Shown: in pieces, positions 21,884-33,109 of the stretch
How positions within the stretch are numbered: position 1 is the stretch's first letter
Layout of the letters: each line of letters opens with the position of its first letter
From: Verticillium longisporum
Taxonomy: Eukaryota; Ascomycota; Sordariomycetes; Glomerellales; Plectosphaerellaceae
NCBI GenBank assembly: GCA_019188255.1
Contig: JAETXT010000011.1
Coordinates: 2,790,001-2,854,000 of the forward strand
Reading direction: 5' to 3'
Length of the DNA stretch: 64,000 bases
Notes under the pieces: generated by a model
Databases searched by the model: none
Seen by the model: only the letters and a program-made list of their open reading frames with translations
Told to the model about the DNA's origin: nothing
Translations under genes and position numbers: made by a program

Positions 21884-22750
21884 TTAGTCCGTCTCCTCGA
21901 GCCGCTGCATCAGGTACTCCACTTCGACCTCCTTCGTCAGGGGTATCACAAAATTCTCGTACATGGACACGACAGCGTCGACGTCAATCTTTGGCTTCAC
22001 GTCCCCGATTATCGTCGCGTTGGACGGGTCTGTTCCGTACGTCGTGACCTTGAGCCGCAGCCTCTCGAGCACCTTCTTCTCCACCTCTGGCTTGGTGATG
22101 GCGTCCGCAATGCCCTTACGGTCCTCCGCCTTGATGAGCTTCACGAAACGCTCTCGCTCCGACACAAACTTGGACTCGGCGACGAACTTGCCAAAGTGGA
22201 TGCGCCTGGACAGGGCCTGAAGGCACGCAATATCGCAGGTGGCGCTCGAGCCGTAGTTCTCCTGCGACTCGCCGCGGTCCTCGCTGCGACCAAAGTCGGG
22301 GCACATGGCCGGTAGGAGAGAGTCGACATAGAACCGGCGGATCTTGTCGTTGAGGTCGACATTGTTCGGGTGCAAGATCTTGGGGTAGTTGAGAGGCTTG
22401 AGGATGGGCTTTTGCACGACGTCTGGAAAGAAGGGGTATTCGTCGGGGGACTCGTAACGGCGGATGATGGACTGCAACCTCTCCTGCTCGCGCAGGTACC
22501 AGTCCACGAAGCTGAGCTCGCTGTCGGGGATGTTGAGGGCTCCAGGAATGTAGATGGACCTATTCAGAGCAAACTGAGCACGCTCGATGAGGTGATAGGT
22601 AATGGTGTCCTCGAGACGGCTGGCAGAGCTACATGTTACCTACTGGGCAGGACAAAGACGGTGGGAGCGAGTTTCTCACATCAACTGGTACCGGATCCGG
22701 TTGAGGTCGAGAGCTTTGGAAGCATCGTTGAGGTCGATGAGAGAGTCCAT
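21884..22750 (-). CDS. aro7: Chorismate mutase (AroQ fungal type)
   Basis: Exons 22750-22680 and 22619-21884 with a 60-nt intron whose splice rejoins RYQL-IRLEDTI; 268 aa, the usual fungal length. It converts chorismate to prephenate, the branch point to Phe and Tyr. Recognisable blocks: [16 protein letters not shown] start, [49 protein letters not shown] and [13 protein letters not shown]. The yeast enzyme is allosterically inhibited by Tyr and activated by Trp; the regulatory residues were not checked one by one here. There is no signal or transit peptide, so it is cytosolic rather than a secreted effector-type chorismate mutase. Confidence 0.95.
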
Positions 22751-23813
22751 CACGGCGGGAGCTGGAAAGTGCCAGGGCATAAAACGCTGCAAGGGCCTCA
22801 CTGAGGAACCGATCAGTTACACGCAGGTCAATTGAGGAGAGGGAGTCAACGTACGTGGCGTACTTCGTCAAAGCGAATGCGTGGAGTCAGAATTTCGGGT
22901 GGAGCGGAGGGACAGGAAGCGCCGCCGATGAAGCTCCGATGATAAAGGCGTGGGGTAGTATTCGTCGTAATCACCTACACCCAGCTGTCGCCAGCCGAAG
23001 AAGCCCAGCGCCTGAAGCTAAGGCCCTGATCGTCTCGAGCATTTGGTGCCAAAAAATCATCGACCTGCATGAAATGTGGCCCGTGCTCATGACGCTTTAC
23101 CCGATTCAATAGGCGTTTTGCACTAAGTAAACGGCAGGCCAACATTTAACCAGATATTGCAGGATGAATGTACTACGCTAGCAGGGGCCCCTATTTTATT
23201 TAGACCTTCCCTAAATAGGAAGGGATTTTCAACTTAGTACTAATTAATCAGAGCACCCTTTTAGTGCTAAATAGATGCTATACTCCTAGCCCTATAATGC
23301 TTATATAAGTAGTTTTAGAGTAGAATATCTTTAATCCGGCTATCTAAAATCGAAGATAGAATAAGGGTCAAAAGAGGTACTTCTAAAATAGTACGCTAGT
23401 GCCGTTTTTAAGAAGTTACTCGGAACTAAATACATTTAGCGCTAAATACTCGAGACGATCAGGGCCTAAACTCGGTGAGCTTCGGTGGCCGTCATTGCTT
23501 GGCTGCGGGGTTCCAGGGTGTGTCGGGGTGGAGCAGCGCGTGCCTGTACTTCGCATTCAATTGCTTGCATCGCCTCAGCCTCAGCCGTCACATACGCGCA
23601 TGAAGTGAAGCTAGGTGGCCCGAGCTCCCAAGCCGGGCCTTTACCGATCTGCGGGCCTGGTGCAGTGGATTCGGCTTCGGCTTCGCGCGAAAGCAAGTTG
23701 AAGACAGCAAATCCCCGACGTCAACACTCGCGCGCACCACAAATTTGCTCGTCCTGTTCGCGACCCGTGGTCTGCTCCCCCTTCCCCCGACGACCACGAC
23801 ACCCAGAGCACGG
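22751..23813. other. Divergent intergenic region with an AT-rich island
   Basis: About 1.06 kb between the chorismate mutase and mdv1 starts. The middle (about 23140-23460) is abruptly AT-rich and listed separately. The flanks have normal composition and should hold the two promoters. No gene seen. Confidence 0.6.
23140..23460. repeat. AT-rich, TpA-rich island, probably a RIP-mutated repeat remnant
   Basis: About 320 bp switch to AT-rich sequence dense in TA and TAG/CTA steps (such as AACTTAGTACTAATTAATC) and visibly poor in CA and TG. That dinucleotide shift is the classic footprint of repeat-induced point mutation (C-to-T in CpA on either strand). No transposon frame or terminal repeat survives. 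The borders with normal DNA are sharp, and a mutated solo repeat fits best. Confidence 0.65.
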
Positions 23814-25996
23814 ATGGCCGACGCCGATCACCAGTATGGCTACTATGACGAAACGGCCCCCGAGGACGACCAGCCTATTGTCTCTGTAAGTATTGCCGCC
23901 TCTGTGCTGCGCCTGTAGGGGCAAAGTTGCCATTGTACTGCCAGCAGCACATACTGATCGATGGAATTCGCACAGACTCGTGGCCTCGAAGCTTTCGGAC
24001 GCAAGGTTACAACGACAGCGAGCCATCTGATGGGGCCCCTCTCGGAGGCCGGGCCTGGCAACCCCCAATACCAGAGCGCCATGGCCGAGGTCCACAAACA
24101 GTTGAAGCGCCCGACAATGCAGCGCAGCATGTTCTCCATGGCCAGGACGACGCCGTCCGAGATGGTTCGGGCTAAGCTGTCCAAGACGGAGATTCAACAT
24201 CGTGCCTTGACCTATCTCCCCGACGAGCTGCTTGTCAACATACCTGACAACGACAACTCGTACTCGCTCTTCCAGGGGTTCCAGGCCAGCTTTCCGGAGC
24301 TCACCGACGAGGGCAAAAGCACAAGCGACGAGTGTCGAGGGGCAGGAAGTTGATTGATGATGGCAAGGCCACCCCAGGCACACTGCAGTCATTACACAAC
24401 CTGAAACAGGAAAAGTCCTCGATGATGCACGAGCTGGAAATGCTGAGCGTCCGCAAAAACATGGCCAGCAGCGAGATCCGGGAAATTGACATCAAAATTG
24501 CGAACCTGGGCGGCATGCGCAGAATCATCCTGGAGAGGCTGGCTGGGCTGGAGCAGGATGAAGCCATCCTGGAGCACGATCGTGAGCACCCTCGACATCC
24601 CCTCGCCCGGATCGCCGTCATGCTAATTACTCAAAGTGATTGATGTGGAGAGTCGCCTCGAGGATGCGCAGCTACTCGTCGATGAAGCCGAAACGATAGC
24701 CCAGCAAACACCGACCCGAGAAGAGCTGGATCTCGCGGGTGACCACGAGGACGATGGCTTCATGTCCCAGTCTGTGTACGAGAAGATCCCTGCCTCCCCT
24801 AGCACGCCTTCCAAGTCGAAGAGGCGGAGAAGGGTCCGACGAAAGTCGACGCGTATCCTCCACGAACAGTTCGAGCCCGGTACCGCGATGCGGGAAATTC
24901 TAGCACAGCAGGACACCATCACAGCTGTCGACTTTGACGCCCCTTTCGGAACAATGGTCACGTCTGCTATGGATGATACCGTCAAGGTATGGGATCTGAA
25001 TGCGGGCCGGTGCATCGGCATGCTCGAGGGCCACACTGCCTCGGTGCGCGCACTACAAGTCGAGGATAACATTCTGGCCACCGGTTCTCGTGACGCCACC
25101 ATCCGGCTGTGGGACCTGAGCAAGGCGCACTACGATCCACAGGGCGGCCAGTTCGGCAAAGGAGGCGAGGAGGACGATGATGGCATCGCCTTCGAGAACC
25201 CAGATGATCAGCCGGTAGACCCGCCCGAGGGCAGCATGGACGACTGTCACCTGTTCACGCTGCAAGCGCACGTCGACGAAATCACGGCGCTCCCCTTCCG
25301 CGGCGACATTCTAGTGTCCGGCTCGGCTGACAAGACCCTACGACACTGGGATCTGGAAAAGGGACGCTGCATTCAGACGCTGGACATTATGTGGGCGGCG
25401 ACACAGGCCTCGGCTACAATGGGAGACGACGGTCCTTGGCGGCAGACGAGTCGCTCGGCATCGTCGTCGGCAGACTTTGTGGGTGCTGTGCAGGTATTCG
25501 AGTCGGCGCTGGCGTGCGGCACGGCAGACGGCATGGTGAGGCTTTGGGATCTGCGCAGCGGCACCGTCCACCGCAGCCTCGTTGGCCACACGGGCCCCGT
25601 GACGTGCCTACAATTCGACGACGTGCATCTGGTAACAGGCAGTGCGGACAGGAGTGTCAGAGTAAGTCAACTGCCACAGATGTTTGTATGAGAGACGAGA
25701 ATGTGCTGACGCATGGGCAGATCTGGGACCTGCGGACTGGGTCAATCTCAGACGCTTACGCTTACGACCACGGTATCACGAGTATGATGTTTGACGCCCG
25801 CCGGATCGTGTCGGCGGCAGGCGAGGATGTTGTCAAGGTGTACGACAAGCTCGAGGGCCGGCAGTGGGAGTGCGGGGCGGGCATCGTCCAGGCGGAGGAA
25901 GGCAAATCGCCAGCAGTCGTGGAGCAGGTGCGCGTCCGTGACGGATACATGGTGGAAGGTCGGCAGGATGGCATTGTAGGAGTATGGACATGTTGA
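23814..25996 (+). CDS. mdv1: Mdv1, WD40 mitochondrial division adaptor (one frame break)
   Basis: Four exons: 23814-23885, 23976-24581, 24637-25661 and 25721-25996, with introns of 90, 55 and 59 nt. The product is about 659 aa once a one-base gap in the AAAA run 24315-24318 is allowed; there TDEGK continues as [16 protein letters not shown]. The N-terminal third is the Fis1-binding region ([20 protein letters not shown], then [14 protein letters not shown]). Next comes a coiled coil (about 200-270) for dimerisation, a basic [14 protein letters not shown] patch, then a WD40 propeller with repeats ending in VWDL, LWDL, HWDL, LWDL and IWDL. In yeast, Mdv1 sits on the outer mitochondrial membrane and recruits the dynamin Dnm1 to Fis1 for fission. 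Confidence 0.93.
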
Positions 25997-27146
25997 TTGT
26001 AGAGCCTGGGAGGCCAGATGTGTACTACATACCTTGTAAAAGTACTTATAACCAAGTAACAAAGATGCCGATGAACGGCTAAAGTGAGCCTTATTACAGT
26101 GCACTGGCTGACGGTCCAACTCAACATACTGACTTGCACGGTTCCAGAGTTGACCTCATGGATGCCCAAGCTCAATCCAGCAAGGCGTACGATAGGCGTG
26201 CGATCGGTTACTCTGACATGCATTGCGCGAGACACAGTTGAGACATAGCTGTTGGGCGGGACCTTGGCCGGGATGGCTGGCGGTCAAGACTTGCTGGATG
26301 CCTTGGTTCGGACATGCCAGGCTGATAGCATCCTGGGATGTTCATCCTGGGATGAAGAGAGGTTTCGCAGTCCAATGTTGCGACCATGTGGGCAGTCCAT
26401 CGATAAGCGGGACAAAGGGCGCATCAGATGAAGATCAATAGAAAAACACAGCCTTGAATGGAGAAGAAGAGGCTTAGACTGTCGGTACTTCGGAGCAGGT
26501 GTCACGCTAAGCTTTGGAGCTTGGAGCAGCCAGCGCTCTGGACCTGCACGTGCCAAACAGTTGTCTCCCATGTTTCCATGCCCCCCCCGCGCCTTCCACT
26601 CGGTGCACACTGCTGATGCCAGGGATCTTCCCACTTCCAACCAATCCAGGCGCCCCCAACACCTGCCCCCCGCCCTTTTAGCACCAACCGCTAACAGCCC
26701 CATTATCCACTTTGGCTGTGACGGCGCTCTGCAACCGCCTGCCTACCTACCCTGCCTGGGGGGGACCTACCTTGCCTGGGGGGACCTACCAGCCTCACCT
26801 TGCGACCGTCCGGAACCTGTTCCACCTGGCACCTTTCCTCGCCTTGCATCTTCCCATGCACGTCGACTGGATTTTGCCTCGTGTGTTCACCCAGGGACCT
26901 TCACCTGTTTCTCCTTCAGCATACCTACAGTATCTTGATTCAAGCGTCACCGAACGCGCAGCATCCATCACATAATTGCTTCGTGCTCGTTCCACTTGTG
27001 TCTGACTCGGGCATTCTCCTGCCCTTACCTACCTTACAGTACTGGCCTGGGCTCGGGATACCAGGTCACTTCAATCGAGAGGACAACCATCAGTTCCCGT
27101 TGCCACTCGACCCCGATCCTTTCCAGCGCCGGGACCCTTTGTCGTC
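25997..27146. promoter_or_regulatory. Intergenic region upstream of the F-box/LRR-like gene
   Basis: 1.15 kb without a supported gene. It contains a C-rich block at 26580-26680 and a tandem ACCTACC..GGGGGG repeat (26745-26790). The last 200 bases are pyrimidine-rich, as expected for a 5' leader. Confidence 0.5.
26745..26790. repeat. Tandem ~20-bp repeat, 2.3 copies
   Basis: Units ACCTACCCTGCCTGGGGGGG (26745-26764), a 19-bp near copy (26765-26783) and a 7-bp partial copy. It combines the window's CCTACC motif with G-runs, about 360 bp upstream of the F-box gene start. Confidence 0.8.
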
Positions 27147-30007
27147 ATGGCCTCGGCGGCGACGTCGCAATGCCATGAAGGGTCATCCCCTGGCAAGGAG
27201 CCTCCTGGGTTTCTTGATCTGCCCATTGAGGCCCAGAATCTCATCTTTACTCATGTAAGGCGCAGTGCTGCACCCTCGCACCCAGCCTCGGCTGGATCAG
27301 CCGCCGACCGTGGTTAACATGTCATGCGCAGTGCTCGCAAGCCGACCTCATCTGCCTCGCCCTCGCGTCGAAGCATTTTCGAGACCTCGCTGCCGCCCAG
27401 CTCTACCGCATTTTCCACATTGTATTTCCAGACGAAGAGGATCCCGCGTCCGATTCGCCTATCGACAGCCTCGCTGGTGGGCTGGATACCTTTGCCACCA
27501 GTGATTACAACTACGCCAGGTGGCTGCGCGATATCTCCCTCGACACCCTCAGCGCGGGTGAAAAGGCCGAAAGCGCCTACAAACCATACTTGTACAGCAC
27601 AAGCTGCGGCAAGTTCCTCAACACCTTGCTACTAATCACACTGCGCAAGGCCAAGTCTTTGGAGAGATTCCAATGGAACATCCGGGTCGAGCTCAGCCGT
27701 CCCGTCTACCAGGCGCTCCACCAGATCACCACGTTGAAGCACTTGCACCTGCGACTCCAAGCCGGACCCTCACTCTTTGAGCCACCCCCTCCCCTTCCAT
27801 ACTCGATCCCCACTGCTCCTCACCCAAACCCTCCGATCAACGACTGGCACCCAATTACCATCAGCCTCCCTCTGCCACCACCGCCTCCGATCGGTCTCGG
27901 AACCGGCCTCGTCAGCTTGCCGTACGCCTCCACACCCGTGCTCCCCCCGCCAATGCCACCAGCACCCAAGGTCCATGCACCCAAGACTAAACGCAAACCT
28001 CTGCCAGCGAACGAACCTGCCACACTATCTGGCTTCAAAAAGCTCAGGTCACTCGCCGTTCTCGACATTGATAATCTGGAACTTGTTTCGGAGATCAAAA
28101 AGTGCGTGCAAAGCTCATTCTTGACGCTCAACAAGCTCAAGCTCTCCTTCTCTCCCAGCCTGGCCATTCAATCTCGGAAACCGAACCCCAATCTTGATCA
28201 CGATGAGGACGATCCTGACGATGAATTCCATATCGTTCCCATGGCCTCGGGACCGCACTGGGATGACGCTGCCGCACCCGTCAAGGCGTTCCGCGCCCAG
28301 GAGGAGCGGAAGCGCCAGGAAGAAGTCCTCGCTAGTGTCTTTGGCATAGAACCTGCCTGGATCGACAAGGCTCAGAAGAAGATGAAGGACAAGAAGGATA
28401 GGAAGCTCAAACATGATCCCAAAGAGACTCGCTCTGGCGCCGAGATCTTCATGGAGCGTCTGAAGGAGGTGTCAGCCAAGCTGATCGCAGGTACAGAGGG
28501 CACGGAGCAAGACGATCTTGAGTCGCGGGAAGCTGTCTTAACTATGATTCAAGAAGCTGCTGAGAAGTATCTTCAGTCGAACGAAGCTAAGGAAGCGACC
28601 GAGACAGCAGCCAAGACTGAGAAGGAGCATTCTACGACGAAACCGTCGGATGAAGTGTCGACATCTTCCAAGCCTGCGAAGCCAAAATTCAAGGAAGCAT
28701 CGCCTGAGGATATTGATGTTGAGGAACCCATCCCGGACGAGACTGACGACAACATCGAGACGAAGAGTGCGCCTGAGAAGGAAGCATCACCTTCAGCACC
28801 TCCCGCCACAGCAAATGTGACGCCTTCTAGCAGCACCGACAGTCGCTCACCAGATGCCCCCAAAGTCTCTTCCACCAAGATTCGAGAGACGGGCGGAAAG
28901 GACTCAACGACGCCGCAGAAGAAGGACAATGACGACCCCACAACGATGAGCGATTACATCAGGTCCACCCGTGGTGTCTCTCTACACTCATTCAGCGTTC
29001 ACCTGATACCTGTCAAGGCATCTGTGCTCAAAGCTTCCCTTGACCTGAGGGTCCTGAAGAGACTCACATTGCTGAATGTCGGCCCTCAGACTAGCATATG
29101 GTCAATGCTCTCGAAGGAAAACAAAATCTCGCCATTGCCCTTGCGCAAGATCTTCACCGACAACGTGTCTATGGCTTTCCTGACCTGCGTGGCCCAATTG
29201 GAGGAGGTCACAGAGCTGTTCATGCTAGAACGTGCAGAGAATTACCGACCAGAAAGTTTCGCGCCAAAGACGTCAGTCAACACGGATAACATTCGCCGGC
29301 TCGTGTTACGACGTCACATCGGTACACTCAAGAGGCTGATGGTTAAGAATGATGTGGACTCGAGCTGGGATGCTGACGAGAAAACGGTGTTGTTGATATG
29401 CAACCGCGGAAAGCAGCTCGAAGAGTTGGCAGTGGGCATGGGAATTCGCGCAATGGTAAGCTCCGTAACAGACAAGTCCCTTTGGCCTCCCGCCTCCCTG
29501 GCTACCCTAGAAACTGTCAGTTGGAACTGACAAATTTGGTTGCAGCACACCTTCTTGCAGCATTTCCCGGGCCTGCCCAAACTGCGCGCCCTCAATGTCG
29601 TTCACTTCCGCAGCGATGACACTTGTCCGTGGGTCATGCGCGAGACACGTCGATTCTTGATCGACAATCTCTCTCATCATCCTGAGCTCGTGCTGGAGTG
29701 GATCTCCATTGACGATGACAGAGTTGAACGTGTCATACGTGGGCCGTTCCCTTCAGATCGACCCGACAGTGACAAGAAGAAGAAGAAGAAGGGCAAAAGC
29801 AAGGCCACGGCTTTGACCTCCAGCGATACGGAGACGAGCCCCTTCCCCGAGCTGCCCCTCAATAACTGGGACAACCCCAGCGACAGTGACGACGAGGACA
29901 CGGACGTATCGGCGCAGTTGAAGTTGGACACGATTACGGACGTGCACTTTTACGACGTGTGGGGCGTCCGCATATTCAAGAAGGAGGTTATGACCGGCCG
30001 CCTCTGA
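27147..30007 (+). CDS. Large F-box protein with LRR-like C-terminal region
   Basis: Exons 27147-27254, 27332-29455 and 29546-30007 (77- and 90-nt introns) give 897 aa with no frame break. An F-box-like motif spans about residues 22-70: FLDLPIEAQNLIFTH, then ADLICLALASKHFRDLAAAQ across the first splice. Behind it lies a leucine-rich-repeat-like region, interrupted by a Pro-rich segment (about 180-260) and a long charged, disordered insertion (about 340-600), then more LRR-like sequence. Near the C-terminus is a DSDKKKKKKGKSK basic run. F-box proteins join SCF ubiquitin ligases via Skp1; the target is unknown. The F-box is split exactly by intron 1, which supports the start choice. Confidence 0.75.
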
Positions 30008-30579
30008 TGACGGTGACGATGAAAGTGTTTGCAAGTCGGACATGGACAGGGGGCGTACATGAGCCACGACGGTTTCTAATGAGTGCGTTGGATGCTTTTC
30101 TTGCGGCTTGAATCGATCGGCAGGTTCATCAAAGGACCAAGCGTGTTATGAGGAAATTTTGGGCATGGCGTGGAGAGGCTTCTCTCAGACTTTTATTTTT
30201 TTTCCCTCTCCATTTCAGGTCAAACAGCGGGGTGTTTTTCTTTTCGATAGCGTGAATGGTTTCGTGGGCAAATGAGATTAAAAAAAAACATATGCCTGTA
30301 ACAATAGTCTGGCTCCTTTTCGGGATGAGACGATGGTCTGAATGCACATGATTTGGCACTGATGATCCAGTTTCGTTCCGTTGTCTTTCCGACTCGATTT
30401 ATTAGGATGCTTGATGACCGGTCTCTTTCCGATACATGGACGACCCCATCTCTTGACAGACGTGGAAGACGATATCATTATCATTACTGAAGTAAGCCTA
30501 TCCCCTATCCTGAAAATCACGTACCTGTTCGTGATAACCACGACAGCCCCGAGCCGAATCTATCTTGAGTGTGCTGGTT
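30008..30579. other. 3' intergenic region
   Basis: About 570 bp containing T- and A-homopolymers (30188-30210, 30280-30289) that could belong to the 3' UTR of the F-box gene. No gene seen. Confidence 0.5.
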
Positions 30580-31040
30580 TCAAATCAAATCCCACTTAAT
30601 GATCCCAGCGAACGCCATGCCTACCCTGCCCCTTTTCGCGAGGAACTCCTCCTTGGAGAGGCCCCTGCCGTCCTTTCCGTCAAAGTTGGTTACCATGAAG
30701 ATGCTCAACCCTTCACCCGGCGCACCGAGATCAATGGCGTTGACATCGAGCCACCACCAGTAGCCATCCGTCTCCATCGGCACCATTTCCTTCTTGCGGC
30801 CGTCTCGACCACCAATGCTCAGGAGCAGCAGTGGCGGCTTCACGAGTCCGTACCGCTCTCACGTCCAGTGCTCGCCCAGCTTGGAGAACTGAAAGAACGC
30901 ACGCACTCGCCGCTGTAAACAGAAATCTGCTTCTCCTGCGGATAGACGCTGCTTCCCTCAATGCCTTCCTGATGGGCGTTGGTGTACACCGTCGGTGTCT
31001 CCCCGTGGACGGGGCCAATGTAATACTCCTCCCACGTGGG
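30580..31040 (-). pseudogene. 3' end of an unrecognised gene, 5' truncated and frame-broken
   Basis: The minus strand carries clear coding sequence in three successive frames: SPTWEEYYIGPVHGETPTVY, VYPQEKQISVYSGE, then AFFQFSKLGEHW, then ERYGLVKPPLLLLSIGG and DGYWWWLDVNAIDLGAPGEG, ending ..IIKWDL at a stop at 30580. One added base near 30898-30905 and one near 30858-30862 make it continuous. No 5' part is found; at 31031-31040 it meets the tail of an oppositely oriented gene. About 150 residues remain. The family is not recognised; the Trp/Tyr-rich end hints at a carbohydrate-related or secreted enzyme, but that is a guess. Confidence 0.5.
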
Positions 31041-31282
31041 CGAGGGCAGAGCATCTGACGCCCTATGGACGGGTCACCAGTTCGTGGCGGCTCGAGGGCA
31101 AGGAGGGCGACTTGACGCTTACCATTGACGTGGTTGTGCCGCCGACCACGGAGATGGAGGTGGTGATCCCTGGCGACGAACCGAGGACCGAGATTGTCGG
31201 CTCGGGAGAGTGGTCGTTCAGCGTGCCTTTTACGAGGCGGTATGAATGGCCTGTCAAGCCCATCTCGGCCATGCCTGTCTGA
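31031..31282 (+). pseudogene. C-terminal fragment of a GH78 alpha-L-rhamnosidase
   Basis: The plus-strand frame ending at 31282 reads TPYGRVTSSWRLEG, then a run of beta-strand sequence with VVVPPTTEMEVVIPG, then VGSGEWSFSVPF. This is the pattern of the C-terminal beta-sandwich of bacterial-type alpha-L-rhamnosidases (YG.v..W, vPpnt..V.lP, v.SG...f). The catalytic (alpha/alpha)6 barrel that should precede it is absent. About 80 residues remain, so it cannot encode an enzyme. It starts at the palindrome CCCACGTGGG where the opposite-strand fragment also ends. Confidence 0.55.
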
Positions 31283-31515
31283 GGAGCGATGCCTTACACA
31301 GTGTCCCATTCCGATGATCCGGCAGAGTTTGGACTCCTCTGCCAAGGTCACAACTATCTCGGGTACCTTCACGGCGCTCCAGGTTCGTTATGTTGAGTTT
31401 ACCAAAAACCTCTATAGATGTATGCATGTATATATGAAGGACCTCGTACTTATTCTGTCCATGAAAGCCCATATTGTGCATGCTGCAGTCCTTGACACCA
31501 TACGACGACCGGAAG

Positions 31516-32875
31516 AACTACCTCATGATGGCTGCCGCAACCTGGTCAGATCTTCCAAACGAGCTCCGGTGGGTCATCTTCGACTTCGTAAGGAAAGGTC
31601 ACGTAACGATAGAGTCGAACCCCTACGAGTGAGCCGCATATGCAACGGTGTGCAGGCAATGGCAGCCCGTCCGAGAGCCTCGAGACGGAGCAGGAGAACG
31701 ACCGCGCGTTCCTCAAGGCGCTGGCGAGACTGCTGAAGCTGCTCGCGCCGTAGTCGACGTCGCCCGAGCGCCGCGGCTGCCTAACGCTGGACCTCGCCGT
31801 ATACTCGCCTAGCGACGCGAAACACATGTCCAACGGCTTTCAGCTGACGGCACGCTATCCATATACGGCCGGCGTCACGCTGCCCACGAAGCACGTGCGG
31901 GTTCCGCGTCCCGTCCGCGAAGACGCGTGCCGGGTCAGATGCAGCATCTGCGGCAGGTACGGCAGGAGGTCGCGGGCCTTTGCCACCGTCTGCGTCCCGG
32001 GGCGTCCCACTTCGTTCGGGATCATCCGCGTCACTGGAGAAGAGGAGAACATGTCCCCGAGCGTCCGCGTCGTCACGACGCTCGTCATACGGTGCCAGTC
32101 TTACCGCGCCGTCAGCTCAACCTTCATCGCCAAACTCATCTGCACGTGCCTCGCGAACCTCGACGCGCTGCACAGCGAGCGCTGGCACTGCGGCAACGCA
32201 TCCGACGGTGACCAGGTATACGGCGAGTCCCTCAAGAGACTGCATCTCTTCCGAGGCAGAGCCCGAAACGCAATGGATGGGTCCCCCCGGCCGGCCCCTT
32301 CGCCCTTCACCCGGCGGAGATGCTCTGCAAGAAAGCGGTGACGCTGCGAAGCCTGAGCGCGCCCTCCTTCCTAGACGCGATGGACTTCTTCGCGTACCTT
32401 CGGTTCAAGCCGGGCGCCGCAATGTCCCAAGCTCGAGTACCTCGTTTTGACGTCGTCCCCTCAGAATCACCATAGAGTATCGTGCATGGTGGACCTTCTC
32501 GATACTATAAAGTGGACTGTCAGGACGCACATGCCGAGGATGAAGAAAATGGAGATTCGGAATGGAAACTCTTGGACGGGGTTTGTGCTGCGATACTGCC
32601 GCATCAACGATGGTGGTTGTGCCGAGAAGCGTCGGTTCTTATTGAAGAGCGCGTTCCACTCGGACGTTTTGGAATCGATCACATCGCGATGGGCTCGTCA
32701 AAATCTCGATCTCGAGCTTCGAATCGAGGACACGTCACGGACAAAATTCCAGTGTCACTTTTATGTCTTGAAAACCCTGGAGCTGGTTGATCATGTGTTG
32801 GACCCGTTGTCAAGGTTCCAAAAGGAATGGGAACACAAACAGTGGTGTAGATTGCAGCCACGGCCAAGGAGGTGA
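31516..32875 (+). pseudogene. Decayed F-box protein gene
   Basis: An F-box motif (ATWSDLPNELRWVIFDFVRK, then AAYATVCRQWQ) is interrupted in frame by TGA at 31630-31632 where Trp is expected. The next conserved part, in another frame, has an in-frame TAG (31752-31754) between LLKLLAP and STSPERRGCLTLDL, also at a likely Trp. Later frames continue the usual fungal F-box pattern (VVTTLVIRCQSYRAVSSTFI, LHSERWHCGN, MKKMEIRNGNSWTGFVLRYC). TGG-to-TGA and TGG-to-TAG are G-to-A changes. Because both stops lie within otherwise continuous frames, they are not homopolymer artefacts, so this is best read as a true pseudogene. End position approximate. Confidence 0.6.
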
Positions 32876-33109
32876 TGGAATACCTGATTGCCCTTGGTGG
32901 TCAAGTTTGGTACCTCCAATACGCTCGAGACACCTTCAGTCGCGGGGCGGATAGCAAAAGCAGTTGAGTAATCTCTGAACATATGCCGAAAATCGTGGCC
33001 GTAAATTCCCTTTTTATGCTCCCCAAGCCGTATAGGTTTCTCATAAATCATAACAAGCACCCTTTCTGGAAGCCACAGTCCGTAACTCGGGTAACTCAAA
33101 TCCAGTCGC

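Noticed and set aside
21884..22750. Secreted effector-type chorismate mutase
   Set aside because: Full-length fungal Aro7 architecture with no signal peptide and standard length; a normal cytosolic enzyme.
31063..31272. Minus-strand frame MAEMGLTGHSYRL.. as 5' exon of the gene end at 30580-31040
   Set aside because: The opposite strand matches the GH78 C-terminal pattern, so this frame is most likely its shadow. Kept only as an alternative that protein searches could test.
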